From Theristus sp. LFF4_11 (Eukaryota; Nematoda; Chromadorea; Monhysterida; Xyalidae): DNA of 64,000 nucleotides. Location of the stretch: positions 26,431 to 90,430 of the forward strand of contig JASANC010004154.1 in assembly GCA_030248135.1 (NCBI GenBank), given 5' to 3'. The notes beneath the pieces are model-generated. The model was given only the letters and a program-made list of their open reading frames with translations, was not told the DNA's origin and made no database searches. Numbering within the stretch: the first letter of the stretch is position 1; every line of letters starts with the position of its first letter. A program made the translations under genes and the position numbers. Positions 12,700 to 25,200 of this stretch are shown here, in pieces.

Positions 12700-13215
12700 T
12701 GTTATAACACAGCACACAGTCTTCAGACAAGGACTTGCCAAGAGACGACAACCAACCAACCAGGCGTTGCGCTGTGCTTCTTCGGTCGTACGGATACGAT
12801 CCCATTGGCGTTGGCCGATGCCGGCCACGGATCACCGCTTGTTGACTCCGGCGTGGACTCCAGTTTTGTTATGGCAAACGTGTCGTCTCAATTGAAAGGA
12901 ACGTTGAAAGCGCTGTTTTTGTGACTATGAAAATTGTCAGTTTCTAAACTACACCTGTCATCAAAACTAGAAAAACGTGACCCTTGTACATGCTACGAAG
13001 GAATCAATAAAACCGCGAAAATGTGTTGTAACTGCACTGATAAACAAAACAACTCGGTTTGCTATTCCTTTTTTAATGGAAATAACCGCACTATAAATTT
13101 GTGTTCTGATTTGGAAAATGATGATCACAAAATAAGGTAAGCAGCAAACCAAAACTTCACCGCTCTGTAAAATGTTACACAGAAGAACTCTCACAACAAA
13201 AAGTCCATCGTCCAG
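12700..13215 (+). CDS. Tentative cysteine-rich extracellular protein (partial)
   Basis: Three candidate exons join in phase: about 12700-12784, 12971-13136 and 13183-13215. The donor at 13137 is GTAAGC and the last intron is 46 nt. The joined peptide begins CYNTAHSLQTRTCQE and continues through PCTCYEGINKTAKMCCNCTD to NSVCYSFFNGNNRTINLC. It is dense in cysteine, with several N-glycosylation sites (NKT, NCT, NNS, NRT), as expected for a secreted protein or receptor ectodomain. Neither the start nor the 3' end was found, and the first two exons overlap short ORFs in other frames. I cannot name a family. Confidence 0.3.
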
Positions 13216-13587
13216 GTACATACATTTTTAAAAGTTTATCATTTCACCAACTCACGCGAGATTCCAAAGCACTGTTCCATTTACAAAACCTTCAATAAAA
13301 CAAACATTTTAAAATCAAATCAACACAACGGCGAACGGAGCAAAACAAATAAATTACTAGGGTTCAAACTCAGGCAGAGGGAGAAAGCAAAATGACAAGA
13401 GGACAATAAATATTGGAGACAAGATTCATGAAAAAAACAATCAAAGAAATCTAGATAGAAGATTGTTCAAGTTTATGATTTGTTCATACTCGTAATACCG
13501 ATAACACATAAGCAAGTAAGAAGTCATAAATCAGAGAGCCACTCCACGTTGACTGAGTTTCAATTTCAAATTGTTGTGGTGGTTCGA
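13216..13587. other. Spacer, nothing recognised
   Basis: AT-rich sequence without coding signal or clear repeat on either strand. Confidence 0.4.
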
Positions 13588-13868
13588 TAGGGTTGGCACA
13601 GGAAAAAAACCGGTTTCTTTTCCGTTTTAAAACCGTTTTTTTCAGTTTTTTTCTGAAAAAATAAAAAACCGGTTTTAAACCTTAAAATTTTTCAAACTTC
13701 GCGGTGAAAAATCACAATTCTTCGTTTGATTGATAAAATGTAAAATTATATTTTTGAAAAAACAGTGCAGTGAACTGTGTCGAACTGAACTGGTGAAGCA
13801 TCAGAAGCTTTTGTGGCAAGGGTCAAGTGAAATACGATGAAGACAAGGTGACTGCTAAACTAAGTGCA

Positions 13869-14278
13869 TACCGTATTACCTCTAATAAACCCCCATGGGG
13901 GTTTATTTCTTCAGCGACTTCTGGGGGTGGGGGTTTATTTTTGGGGGGGGCTTTATTTTTGGGGGGGTTTATTTGGAAACCATTTTTAGGGGTGGGCAAA
14001 ATGGCAAAAATACCTTCCATGGCAGGAAGGAAGTCGCAGAAACTTCTACTCTACATAGAAATTTCCTTTTACAACAGCCTTTTGTAATGAAATTACCATT
14101 AACTCATCCACTTGGGGCCTTTGGTAGCACAATTTCATCATTTTCACTGCAACCAGCCACTGAATTCGCTGGGTATGTGTTTCAAACAGGTTTCAATAAT
14201 CCCCCATGGGGGATTATTTTTGGGGGGGATTATTTGGAAACTTGTCGAGGGGGGGGGTTTAATAGAGGTAATACGGTA
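13869..14278. mobile_element. MITE family A, copy 1
   Basis: Ends TACCGTATTACCTC and GAGGTAATACGGTA form a terminal inverted repeat with a TA duplication. The uninterrupted site GCATATGCAG is seen in element D copy 1 near 9787. The interior is rich in long G runs and CCCCCATGGGGG palindromes. Confidence 0.85.
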
Positions 14279-14321
14279 TGCAGACTAACTGACGATGTTG
14301 TCGATTTGCAACGGGTAACTG

Positions 14322-15145
14322 TGTCGTGAAAACGACGGGACCGAGAGATTTGTAATCCGAATACAGGAGAAATATGTTCCTGTATTACCATCGAATTACA
14401 AATCCACAGGGTGACGCTTTCGTAACACGATGCACAACGCTGGCAAAGTTCACCGTGGCTGCGTGAGATAAAGCAGCACGGTGAATACGCTTGAAGCCTC
14501 GTAGTGCATCAACAACAATGGTCTTTGAGAAAAACACTTGGGGTGTATTTTGCTCTTAGACCTTTAGAAACCACTTTTTCCAGGGAAAATTAATGGGACT
14601 GAAAAAGGGGAATCTGACTTTGAATACATTTAGAGCGATTTCAAAAGAATTAGAAAGTCAGATTCTCCCAGTTTGGGAAATGCGGGGGCACTTTTTCTTT
14701 TTGGTGAACTTTAGGGCTGCGGTGGATTGCCGTTCTTCCGATCTCCCTTTTGTTAACCTTTCGTAAGCAACCTTTTGAATTTGTGTTTTTGATTGTTATT
14801 CTTTCTCAACGTGAGAACTGCCGGGGCGAACGCGAATTCATTATTTCTCGGATTACTGTAATTTAGGCCTTTTTACCAGCTGGATTGACAAGAAATTTCA
14901 TTCGCAACTTCATTCTCAATTTCTCTCTCAACCGTATTTTGTACTTGTTGTGCTATATACTTGTGTATTTTTGTGTTTACCTTGTATACTGACTTAGTGC
15001 TTCGACGCCAAGTCGGTGTTATTACCCAGTGTCTTATCGTACCATAACTCGGACTTAAACGTCCTTTTTGTAATATCAACGCTGATTCCTAGTCGTGATC
15101 TGTGACTGATATTAAAGCGGCCACAGGCAGTCAGAGTTCACGACA
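14322..15145 (+). repeat. 5' LTR
   Basis: It begins TGTCGTGAAAACGACGGG and ends AGAGTTCACGACA. TATATA at 14954-14959 is a candidate promoter element and ATTAAA at 15111-15116 a candidate poly(A) signal, which would put R near 14985-15130. Two inverted repeats in the upstream part could fold: 14347-14356 with 14395-14404 (enclosing 14360-14368 with 14378-14386), and 14607-14621 with 14654-14669. A spliced-leader-like motif lies at 15012-15034. Confidence 0.95.
14954..14959 (+). promoter_or_regulatory. Candidate TATA box of the LTR
   Basis: TATATA lies 190 bp before the LTR end, followed by an AT-poor stretch suited to a start near 14985. The same sequence is at the matching place in the 3' LTR. 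Inferred from position only. Confidence 0.4.
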
Positions 15146-16298
15146 AGTGGTGACCACGCTGGGAGACAACGCATTGTCTCCTGATTAGTTTTCTTTGTCT
15201 TGTTGTTTTGTTTTTTCTGTTGTTCTAGTAATTATATCCACGTCTGCTACGTTTGTTAATTTCATTAGAACATAATTCGCATTTTAAGTGACTTGTTATA
15301 TAATCTTCATACAGTTGTCTCTTCACAGTGTAGACAGAACGACAAGTATTCCGCATCGAGCGTCAAGTAAGTGTTAGCCTGTTAAGCCTGGTAGTTAGTA
15401 AGTAAGCCTGTTAAGTATCAGGTGTACCGTAGTTTATATCAAGCCTTGCACACATCCGGCTTTGAATCTACAATACTTTTGCTCTTTTTGTTCACGCCAG
15501 TACACAACGGTTGAGCTCACCCGTCTGCTTGAATATAAAATATCTGGATTTCCTACTGCACCGATCATTGTTTGTTCATTTTTTCTGATACAAGCATCTC
15601 CGCTCTAGTGCTTTCTTACACTTACGGTATCTGTGATATTGTAAATATTTTGCGATTTGGATTTCTATAAAAGATTTTTAAATTTGCAAATCTATATAAT
15701 TTTGTCATTCATCTCTTTGGTCATTTGAAACTGAGAACCTATCTGTTTTACTCTCTTAAATCTGATTTGCACCTGATTGTCTTCTTAAATCAGCAACCTT
15801 TTCATCTTACTTTTTAATCCTTTGGACGGTAACAGCCGGGTTTTTTCGGTCTTGCATTTGCCGCTCCTGTGTCTCTCTCTAGTCTGCACCCGCGAAATTG
15901 CTCATCTAACCTTTTATTTATTTATCAAATAAATTATTGATATTATTTATTTATTATTTAAATCTTTATCAATTATATAATTAACCATATTTATTATTTA
16001 TAAGTCTATTGATCTTGTTTATTTTGTCGCTTTTTGCTGGAACTGCGTATTCCTTTCTAATATTGCAACAGCGCGCATAGGCAACCAAGACGAATTAAAT
16101 TTTTTATCTATTATAGTCACCACTACAGCAGATTAACGACAACTGACAACCGGTGCACACGAAGGGCGACTCGCGCGTGGCACTAACCAAACAGCAAGGC
16201 GTGAAGGTTCTGCTAGATCGATCTGGTGTTCCTCGAGCGAGTTTTTCTTGCTTTTTCTTTGTCGTTGAATTTGAAGTTTGTGCAGTCAGCATTGAATC
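15146..16298 (+). other. Long untranslated leader of the retroelement
   Basis: 1153 bp between LTR and first ATG, AT-rich, with pyrimidine-rich and TTTATTTAT tracts around 15900-16020 and no long plus-strand ORF. It probably holds packaging signals and any splice donor for subgenomic RNA. That is inference; no element was identified. Confidence 0.6.
15148..15165 (+). promoter_or_regulatory. Primer-binding site
   Basis: TGGTGACCACGCTGGGAG starts two bases after the 5' LTR. It begins TGG, as expected for pairing with a tRNA 3' CCA end. The primer tRNA cannot be assigned without the host tRNA set. Confidence 0.75.
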
Positions 16299-19200
16299 AT
16301 GAGTAAGCAGGATCAGTCAGGCTCAGGCAAAGGTCAGGGTGGATCAAAAGTAAAACCTGAGTCAGAAGATTATTCTGATCAAGATAATGAGAGCGGTGAG
16401 ACGCCAGGAATGCCTAGTTCGGCTAAGTACTCTCGAATGTACGGTAGAACTAGAAGGTACGCCATGACATTCTTGAGAAACCGGGGCCATATTTCACCGC
16501 TGTCTTCTTTTGATCAGAGTAAGGAATCGATAGAAAGTTTTCTGGGAAAGTTGCTCAAAAGGGAAGAAACTGCCTCTCGGAATGCTGAGTCTCTGACTTA
16601 TTATTTCGATAAGTTGTCAACGATTGTGACAGAATGGGAGTGCTATCTCACAAAACTGGAAGAAGATAGCACATGTTCCAAAGATTTGAAAAATGCCGAA
16701 ATCGGCATTTATGAAAGGGCCAAAAAGGGGCTGGATGGACAATTAGGCTTTGAAGAAGTTTTTGCGCGTGTGACACGAGGCCTGCAAGAATGGCAACAAC
16801 ATTTGTCTACCATCCACACATTGCAGCAAACGTTGCACGCCGACAAAAACGACAGTCAGAGCCAAAGTGTTGCTGAGGCTGGTCACACTGGTAGTTCTAG
16901 TATTCCGGCTAATCTGCCAGGAAGTAGTGGAAAATTGGTTCCGGTTTCAGTTCCTTCAAGTTCTGATAACCAAGCTGCATCTGAGGCTTTGACTTCGATG
17001 CGGTGGAATTACCCAGTTTCATGTCAAAACAACTATTTGCCAATGGCAACAAATTTGATTTCATCAACTGGTGTCACATCAACGTGTAACCAGATAGCTG
17101 GTTCACAAAACGACTTTCAGAGTCGAAGTCAACAATCTCAAGTTGCAGGAAATTTGGCAGCATCCGGTGTTATCATGTCCTCTAACATGGATACCTATAA
17201 CTTTGCGCCAGTATCGACTGTCGATACATCCGCAGCACTTGTGCCATACCAAACGCAGGTGGTTCCAAACAATTATCTGCTTTATGGTACAGACCCGATG
17301 GGCTATGGCACATCGGCCATGAACCAGCCGAATGTGATTGAAAGTGGACCTTTTTGGTCGTCCACTAATGACAGACAACCATTCATGATGGAACAAGGGC
17401 CTTATTTCTTTAACTCGGCCACACCTGGTTCCTTTTTGCATGGTCAGCAGTTGCCTGTCAACTGTCACGTACCAAATTTTTCGGTACCACCTCCACCGGT
17501 CACCGCCAGTACAATGGGATTCCATGGCGCCTTTTCGCCATCATTCCTGCCAACCACCGGCCAATCGTATGTTCCATACAGAACTGGACATACGGCATTT
17601 CAAACGGGCAACCAAGCCGATCACGGCTTTCCTGGAATGGCAAGATCTGTTGGGGCTGGCGTACCGCCAATGGAACAACGCTTTCAGAACATGAAGTTCC
17701 ATGTTCCGTCAGTACGTCCTTGCACCTTCGACGGCACTGATGACATGGAATTCCCAGCTTTCTGGGACATGTTCCTGGCAACGGTGGAAAGAAACCCGGA
17801 ATTAAGTCCGGTCATAAAATTTTCCATCTTGCATGGATTACTGAAAGGCGATCCAAAACGTCTAATAATGGGACTACCCATAACAGACGCAAATTACGCG
17901 ATCGCTCTGAATATTCTGTACAATCGGTACGGAAATAAACAAAGGATAAGGAACAAGATCCAACATGAATTAGCAGGCATTCCGCCTGCCAAGTTGGATT
18001 TGAAGTCCTTGAACAAGACGCTCACTGCAATTCAAGCGTGCGTACTGAAGTTGTTGACTAGTCAACAACCTGCAAACCATTTTCTGATCGTAAAAGCGAT
18101 TATGGAAAAATTTCCATCTGAAATAATAGAGCAGGTTTCAGCCACAAAACCGGTTAATGCCGAATGGCAAACACACCCGTTGATTCACGCCTTAAGCGAT
18201 GTCATTCGACGTCGCGAAGAGCTTGTTGACTTATCACTGGAGCGTGTTGAGGCCAACAAACGTTGGGCTACTTATCGGCGTCAATGGGAACGACCGGAAA
18301 GAATTAGTAAACCAAAGACAGTGATTCGCGAACGCAAATCACCTTCACGTGAGCGATCAACTAGTTCAAGGCCAGCTAGTTCTCGCAATTCTAGCGCTCG
18401 TCGCTTTTCATCTCCTGGTATCTCCAGTGAAAATGAAGCGACTATTTTTGTGACTGAAACTGCTTCGCGAGAGAAATCTCCACAGCCAACCGGGAAAGTA
18501 AAAGAAAAATCAATAAAACCATCCACCACTAGGGTCGATAACAATGATTCTCAAAATAAAGGTTCCAATTCTAAAACATCGGCAACTAAATTAAAAGTAA
18601 AGACTGGCAAAGCTAAGCGGAAGCCGACCGGCACCAAGTTGCCTCGACCTTGCGCTTATTGTAGTGAAAATCACCGTCACATTGACTGCAGAAAATATCA
18701 AACAGTTAAACAACGGTTAGCCCGATTAACGGAAACAAAACGTTGCCTTATCTGTTTGGAAACCGGTCATATGGCGTCCAAATGTACCGTACGCAATGTA
18801 CGTGTCTGCAGTTTTTGCAAAGGCAAAAACCATCATATGAGTTTGTGTTTTCGTCACGAACGCATCAATAAAAGTAAAAGGGCAGATGATTCAGACAATT
18901 CAAAAATTTCTGTTTCTGCACCTTGCATATCTGATCAAAAATCATCATCAGATGATGACGTCACGAATCAGAGCGGCTCAGAATCAGACGACTCTAGCGC
19001 TTCGCATGAAATCAGTGAAAGTGCCGCAGCGTCTGAACAAGATCATGGCGAAACAGTTGCTACTGTCTGCAATGAACACGAAGCACAATTATTAACAGCT
19101 CAAGTGTTCCTTTGCTCTGAAAAATCCGCAAATAATTCAGTTGGAGCCACTGCTCTAATTGATAGTGGATCATGTAGAACTTGGGTCACACCAGGGTTAG

Positions 19201-22200
19201 TTGAAGAACTAAACCTTGAGGTAACTGAATTTGGTAATTTGTCAGTCAGACCATTCCGAACGAAGAATAACCAGCAACCATGTTATTCTATACCAGATAA
19301 AAGAGTCAGTCTGTGTATCAAATTACCTGATGATTCACATCTAAAAGTCACAGCAAATGTAGCGCCGACCGAGAAAATGGTAGGTCGAATTTTTATGCGT
19401 CCATTGTCCAAAACCGATTTGCAATTCATATATGATGCACGAATCGACAATCAAATGGGCATCAATCTCAACGACACAATGGTGTCTCAACATCCGGACG
19501 TGATTTTGGGAATGAATTGTTTTTCCGCTATCATGTTCGGAAATCTGAACGATCCATTTTCAGCTCCAATGATTAAGCTGCCAAGTGGATTGCTGTTGAT
19601 GAACACGCAACTGGGCTATATCATTGTTGGCTCAGATTCGGAAAAACCATCACCGTCACCGTTAACTCTGCTTCCTCTTCTAAACGATGACGCAGATATT
19701 GACATGACCGTCAATCCAAACCAATTGATCCGCTTCAGCGGAGCAAAATCAAATCGATCGCGTCAAGCAAGTTTCTCTTTCACAGATGATTCTTGTGGTG
19801 TTTTACCCAATGTCTTACACACTCAGCCTGAAAATTCAACATCTGAATTGAATGAAGCCTTAACGACTTCATTCAACGATTTTCAATGTCTAGAAGCAAT
19901 TGGTATTTCTGATAGAGCAAGTAAATCAGAAGATCAAATTGCTACAGAGTGCTTTCAAGAAAAAACAAAGTTTGTTCACGACCCAGTAACAAACGACCAA
20001 CGAGTCGAGGTTCCTTTTCCACCTCGACCTGGATCAACAGCAGTGCCAGACAACCGAGGTCTGGCTTATGCGCGATTCCAATCAATTCGTCGCAAATTGC
20101 TGGAAAACCCCTCACTTTTCGAACGATATCACAAAGGGTTTTTAGAACTCTTAGAAAAGGGTATAATCGAACCGGTGTCAGAAGATGAAATTTTAAAGGA
20201 AGGCAAAATTCATTTTTTGGCACATCACCCGGTTTACCGCGAAGACCATGCAACCACAAAACAACGCACGGTTTTCGACTTTTCTGCTCGAGCGGGACCA
20301 GAAGAGCTTGCGTTAAACGACGTCTTCTTGAGAGGTGATCCGTGTATCGCCGACTTGGGCAAAACGTTAATTCGCGCTCGCGAATATCCAATTTTATTGA
20401 TAGCTGACATCATGAAAGCTTTTCTCATGGTCAGTATACCAAACGAAAATCGAAAACTAACAAATTTCTTTTGGATAGATTCGTTAGAAAGCCAAGAAAT
20501 CAAAGTTTACGCATTTCGGCGTTTACCATTTGGTTTAACTTCGGCACCAGCATGTTTGGCTTACGCCATTAAATTCCTGATTGATCACAAAGGTGGTCCG
20601 TGGACAAAATACTGCAAAGATCACTTTTATGTCGATAATTTAATAACCGGCGTTGATGCTGTTGACGATGCCTTAGCATTGTACGCAGAAATCACAGAGG
20701 TGTTCCAAGAACATGCTTCATTCACTCTTCGAGAATGGCAAAGCAACTCGAAAGAGTTTATGAAAAGCGTGGACCAGTCCTTGTGCATGCAAGATTCAGA
20801 CACAAAGGTGCTGGGCCTTAAATGGCACTCCGTCACAGACATACTACGTCTCCCGAAAATTTCAGTTCCAAAAGGACTGAAAAATTGGACTAAAAGATCT
20901 GTATTGTCTGTTGTCAACTCATGTTTTGACCCTCTGGGTTTCGCAGCACCCATAATTCTGCCAGCCAAACTTTTACTACAAAAGTTGGCGCTGGAGAATC
21001 TAGATTGGGACACGCCAATACCCGATTCGTTGGCTTCCGAATGGGAAAAATTGATCCCAGACTTGGAAATGCTGAATCAATTGGAAGTTCCCAGATATTT
21101 GGGCAACGTAATCAAAAACTGTGAACGACAAATTCACGTCTTTGCAGACGCGAGTGCGTTTTGTTATGCCGCAGTCGTTTACTTACGACTTACAGATCGC
21201 ATATCAGGTCAAGAAACAACACACCTGATAATGGCAAAGTCACGCCTCAATCCAAATCCACGCAATCCTTTGTCGATTGTTAGGATGGAACTGATGGCGC
21301 TTCTAATTGCAACTAGACTCATTCACTACGTGCGCCAAGCAATGAGTGATGGAGACTCAATACCCGCTTTCACTTGGTCAGACAATCAGTGCGTCTTACA
21401 CTGGTTGCGATCTTCAAAACATTTAGGTGTTTTCGTTGGCAATAGAATCAAAGAAATTCGAAATTGCCCGAACACCAAAAACTATTTTTTACGTTCGCAT
21501 CACAACATCGGCGATGTTATGACACGCCCATCAGTCAAAGTCACTGACTTGATGGAAAGCGAATGGTTCAACGGTCCTTCATGGCTTCGCAAAGAAACAG
21601 AATGGCCGAATGAAGAACTACCTTTGATGTCTCAAGACATAAAGAACTTGGTGGAAAAGGAATTCCGCAAAAGCGCGGTAAATCCTAAATTAACGACACT
21701 TGATGAAGAGAGAGCTGACATAATCGTCAGTCCCGCTCAAACTAATCAAGAAACTAACGTCTGGAACGACCTTATCTTACGAGCATCTCAATTGCTCCGA
21801 TTGTTGCATACGGTCGTTTACGTGCTAAGATTTTTGAAAATCAAACTCTGGCAGCATGTGAAACCTGAGACCAAATCCAAATTCAACTATTTGGAAACAA
21901 TCTTTAAGCGAATTCAAACAGGAGCTATTCAAACATCAGAGTTGAGACTTGCTCATGACTTTCTTTTAAGTCATAGCCAACGTTTGTCTCACCCAGAATT
22001 GTTTGATGCACTCGAAAATGACAAAACCCACACTTTGGTCACACAATTGCAATTGTTTCTCGACCAAAATGGAGTTTTGCGATGTCAAAGTCGCGTCACG
22101 GATAAAGACGATCTGCCTCTCAGATCTAAATATCCGAAATTCTTGCCAAAAACAAGTCCTCTCACGGACTTGATAATCAACTACTTGCATCATAAAACTA

Positions 22201-25200
22201 TGCATACTTCGGTTCAGTTTGTCATGGCTGAACTCAACAGAGGATATTGGCTGCCTACGGCACGACGAGTGATAAAACGCGTTATCAACACTTGCGTAAC
22301 GTGCAAACGCTTACGTGGGCCACCGTTTTCGTTGCCGAAAATGGCTGCACTTCCCGCAAACCGCGTCACTCCCTCCACAGTTGGTTCACACATGGGTGTC
22401 GATTTATTTGGTCCTACAATCGTCTATGACGACTGTAGTTGCAAACAACGGATAAAACTGTGGATCGTGCTTTTCACATGTTTCTTCTCTCGAAGCGTGT
22501 TCCTGGATGTCGTCCGCGAAATATCGGCGCAAGAATTTATTCTGGCTTTAAAACGCCAAATTAGTCGAGTCGGCGCCATCCTGACATTAACGTCAGATAA
22601 CGCACCTAATTTTGTTTCGACAAAAGGACTCTGGGAAGTGCTTCAGCGAGAGAAGGTGAATTGTGAAGCCACTGTAGCTAATATCACAGACTTTTGCTCA
22701 AACAACGGCATTCAATGGTTTTTTGCACTACCACATTTTCCTCAGCACGGAGGTGTTTGGGAACGGATGTGTGGTATAGTGAAACAGGCACTAATTTCTG
22801 CCAAAGGCAGAAAACTGTTGCCCGTGACTCAGTTTCGCACAGTGCTATCTGAATGCGAAGCAATAGTGAATTCTAGACCGATTACATACGTCTCAAATTC
22901 ACTACATGAAATATCAGCATTACGTCCAATCGATTTCTGGTTTCCTAATGCATTGTTGGGAACACCAAGAGTTGATACTGCTGACATCAAAGCGGCTTAT
23001 TTGCCCGAATGGAACAATAGAGAATCCTTGCTGAGGTTCTATGCCCAATCGCAAGAAGTTGTTGATAGGTTTTGGAAACTGTACGTCCAACTGTACCTGC
23101 CACAACTACGCGAGAAACAAGAAAGTAGCCACCGAAAGGGCAATCGTGCCGTCCCATCACGCCAACCAATGGCTGGTGATGTTGTAATAATTCGAGATGA
23201 CACACTACCAAGAGGAGTGTGGAAGTTCGGACGTATTAAGAAACTCATTGCTGGAACTGACGGCCAAAATAGAGGTGCTGAGGTGTTTGGTTCGTCAGGC
23301 AGAACACTCAAACGACCGCTTCACCTTCTCTATCCTCTGGAATGTGCCGAAATGCCGAACGAAACAGAGGATCAAGAAGATGAATCGGAAAAGGATGAGT
23401 CCGAAAAGCTTTTAGAATCAGTCCAAGACAGTGTAGCTTCACGGACTCGATCTAAAACTAAAGAGCAACCCAAAGTTCCAGTCAGCATCCTCAGCCAAAA
23501 ATCGCTGGAAAAAGGTGGACGCCGAAGGAGCAGGTCCTTACCTTCTCATCGTGTCCGCTTTAACTTACCGGCATTGACCGTAGGACTAATAATGACCATG
23601 CTGATTCAACCATCTTCCGCTAGTTTTGAGAGCAACGCTCCAGAACCAAAGGAATGGTTTTGCTGGCTCATCATGGTTTTTGGTTCCGTTGCAATGACTG
23701 TCGTCATTGCAAATTTTCTTTCGAGGATCATGTCCAATCATAAAAACCGTTCAAAACACCAAATAATCAAGGAAAAACAGTTAATTCCGGTTTGCTTGAT
23801 GTCGAATAAAGCGCGACTTCCGGTTCAAACAACCGACGGAAGCGCTGGATTCGATGTCTATGCCATAGAACGAACATTCATCCCACCTAGAAGTCATGTC
23901 AGTCTGAACACTCATTTAAAATTGGCGTCACCGTACACCATAATGGTTTGCCCGAGATCCGGTCTGGGAAAAAAGGGTGTTTTGCCAATGAGTGGACTAA
24001 TCGATAATGACTACCGCGGTGAGATTAAAATACTCATGTTTAATCACACAGATAAGGTACAAGTAATAAACGAAAATGAACGTTTTGCACAATTAATTTT
24101 TATGGAAAGTAAGTCACCTCGATTAAAAATTGAAGCCGATCTTCCAAGTACTGCTCGTGGCGAAAGAGGATTTGGCTCGACCGGACAGACACAAATTTCA
24201 AGAAACATTACTCAAGTCGACCGAACTGAACCTCAGTCGAGCGTTCCCTGGATTGCCTTGTTGGGAAACATTGGAGCCGGGAAGTCGTCTATTCTGGCTT
24301 CCTGGCAACGATCTTTCACAAACGTTCTGTGCATTCCAGAGGACGTGGAACAATGGAGTAATTTTGGAACACATAAAATAAACTTGCTAAAAAGAATGTA
24401 TGATTTTCCAGAAACATACGCATGGATGCTACATTTACTGTCAATGCGTACGTCATTTCTGGAGAACAAATCATACGACTGTCAACTTATTATCACTGAA
24501 CGTGATTTAAGCTTTTCAAAAGTTTTTCTGGACTTTTATGCACAAAATATGTCTAGAGTAGCTTTTGAGTTGCTGGGGCTGCATAGGTCATTTTTGGAAC
24601 ACTTGCAGCAAAGAAAACCAAATTTGTACCTAAAAGTTTCATGCCCTCTCTCTACTTTACCAACGCGCATACTTCAGCGCAATAGGAACGCTGAAGCAAA
24701 CATTTGCCGAACCTTGCTTCTGAGCTTAGAGGTCAAAACAGCTGAATTTTTAGACAGCTCCCAAACACCGTTTTTGTCTTTAGCAAACGATTCTCCTACA
24801 TTTCCTTCGGATGAATTCTGGGCCGAAAAATTAGAAGAAATATGTAAAACTTCAAACATTCCAGCTCCACAGCGACGACTTCAAAACAATCCGACAGTCG
24901 GCACCTCAGACGTACAGGATTGCGATAAAAATGAGCGCCTTCCGGCCCCTCGTCTCCGACGCGTCGAGCGATCAAGTAACTTGCTCTCGTTGTTTATTTT
25001 TTGTTTCTTTTCAATTATTTTGAATATCAATTCTGTTTCCGCTGTCGATTCGCGCCTAGTCCAGTTAGCCAAAGAAGCGCTTGGTGGTTTTTTTCCGCAA
25101 AATAATGTCAGTGGTTCTCTTTGTTCAAGATCAGTATCAAACCCAAAAAGATTAAAGATAGTGGAAAGTCAACTTTGTGTTTCAAGAGGCATTGGCATTT

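Noticed and set aside
13580..13587. 8-bp duplication for element D copy 2
   Set aside because: Left GTTCGA and right GTTCGG agree only in part, so a target duplication cannot be claimed.
15012..15034. SL RNA gene in the LTR
   Set aside because: Only the leader-like core is present. No clear donor at the expected distance and no Sm-site-containing RNA body could be recognised, so it is kept as a motif only.
14873..15079. 68-codon minus-strand ORF in each LTR
   Set aside because: It is conserved only because the LTRs are the same; it covers the promoter/R region antisense and has no recognisable features.
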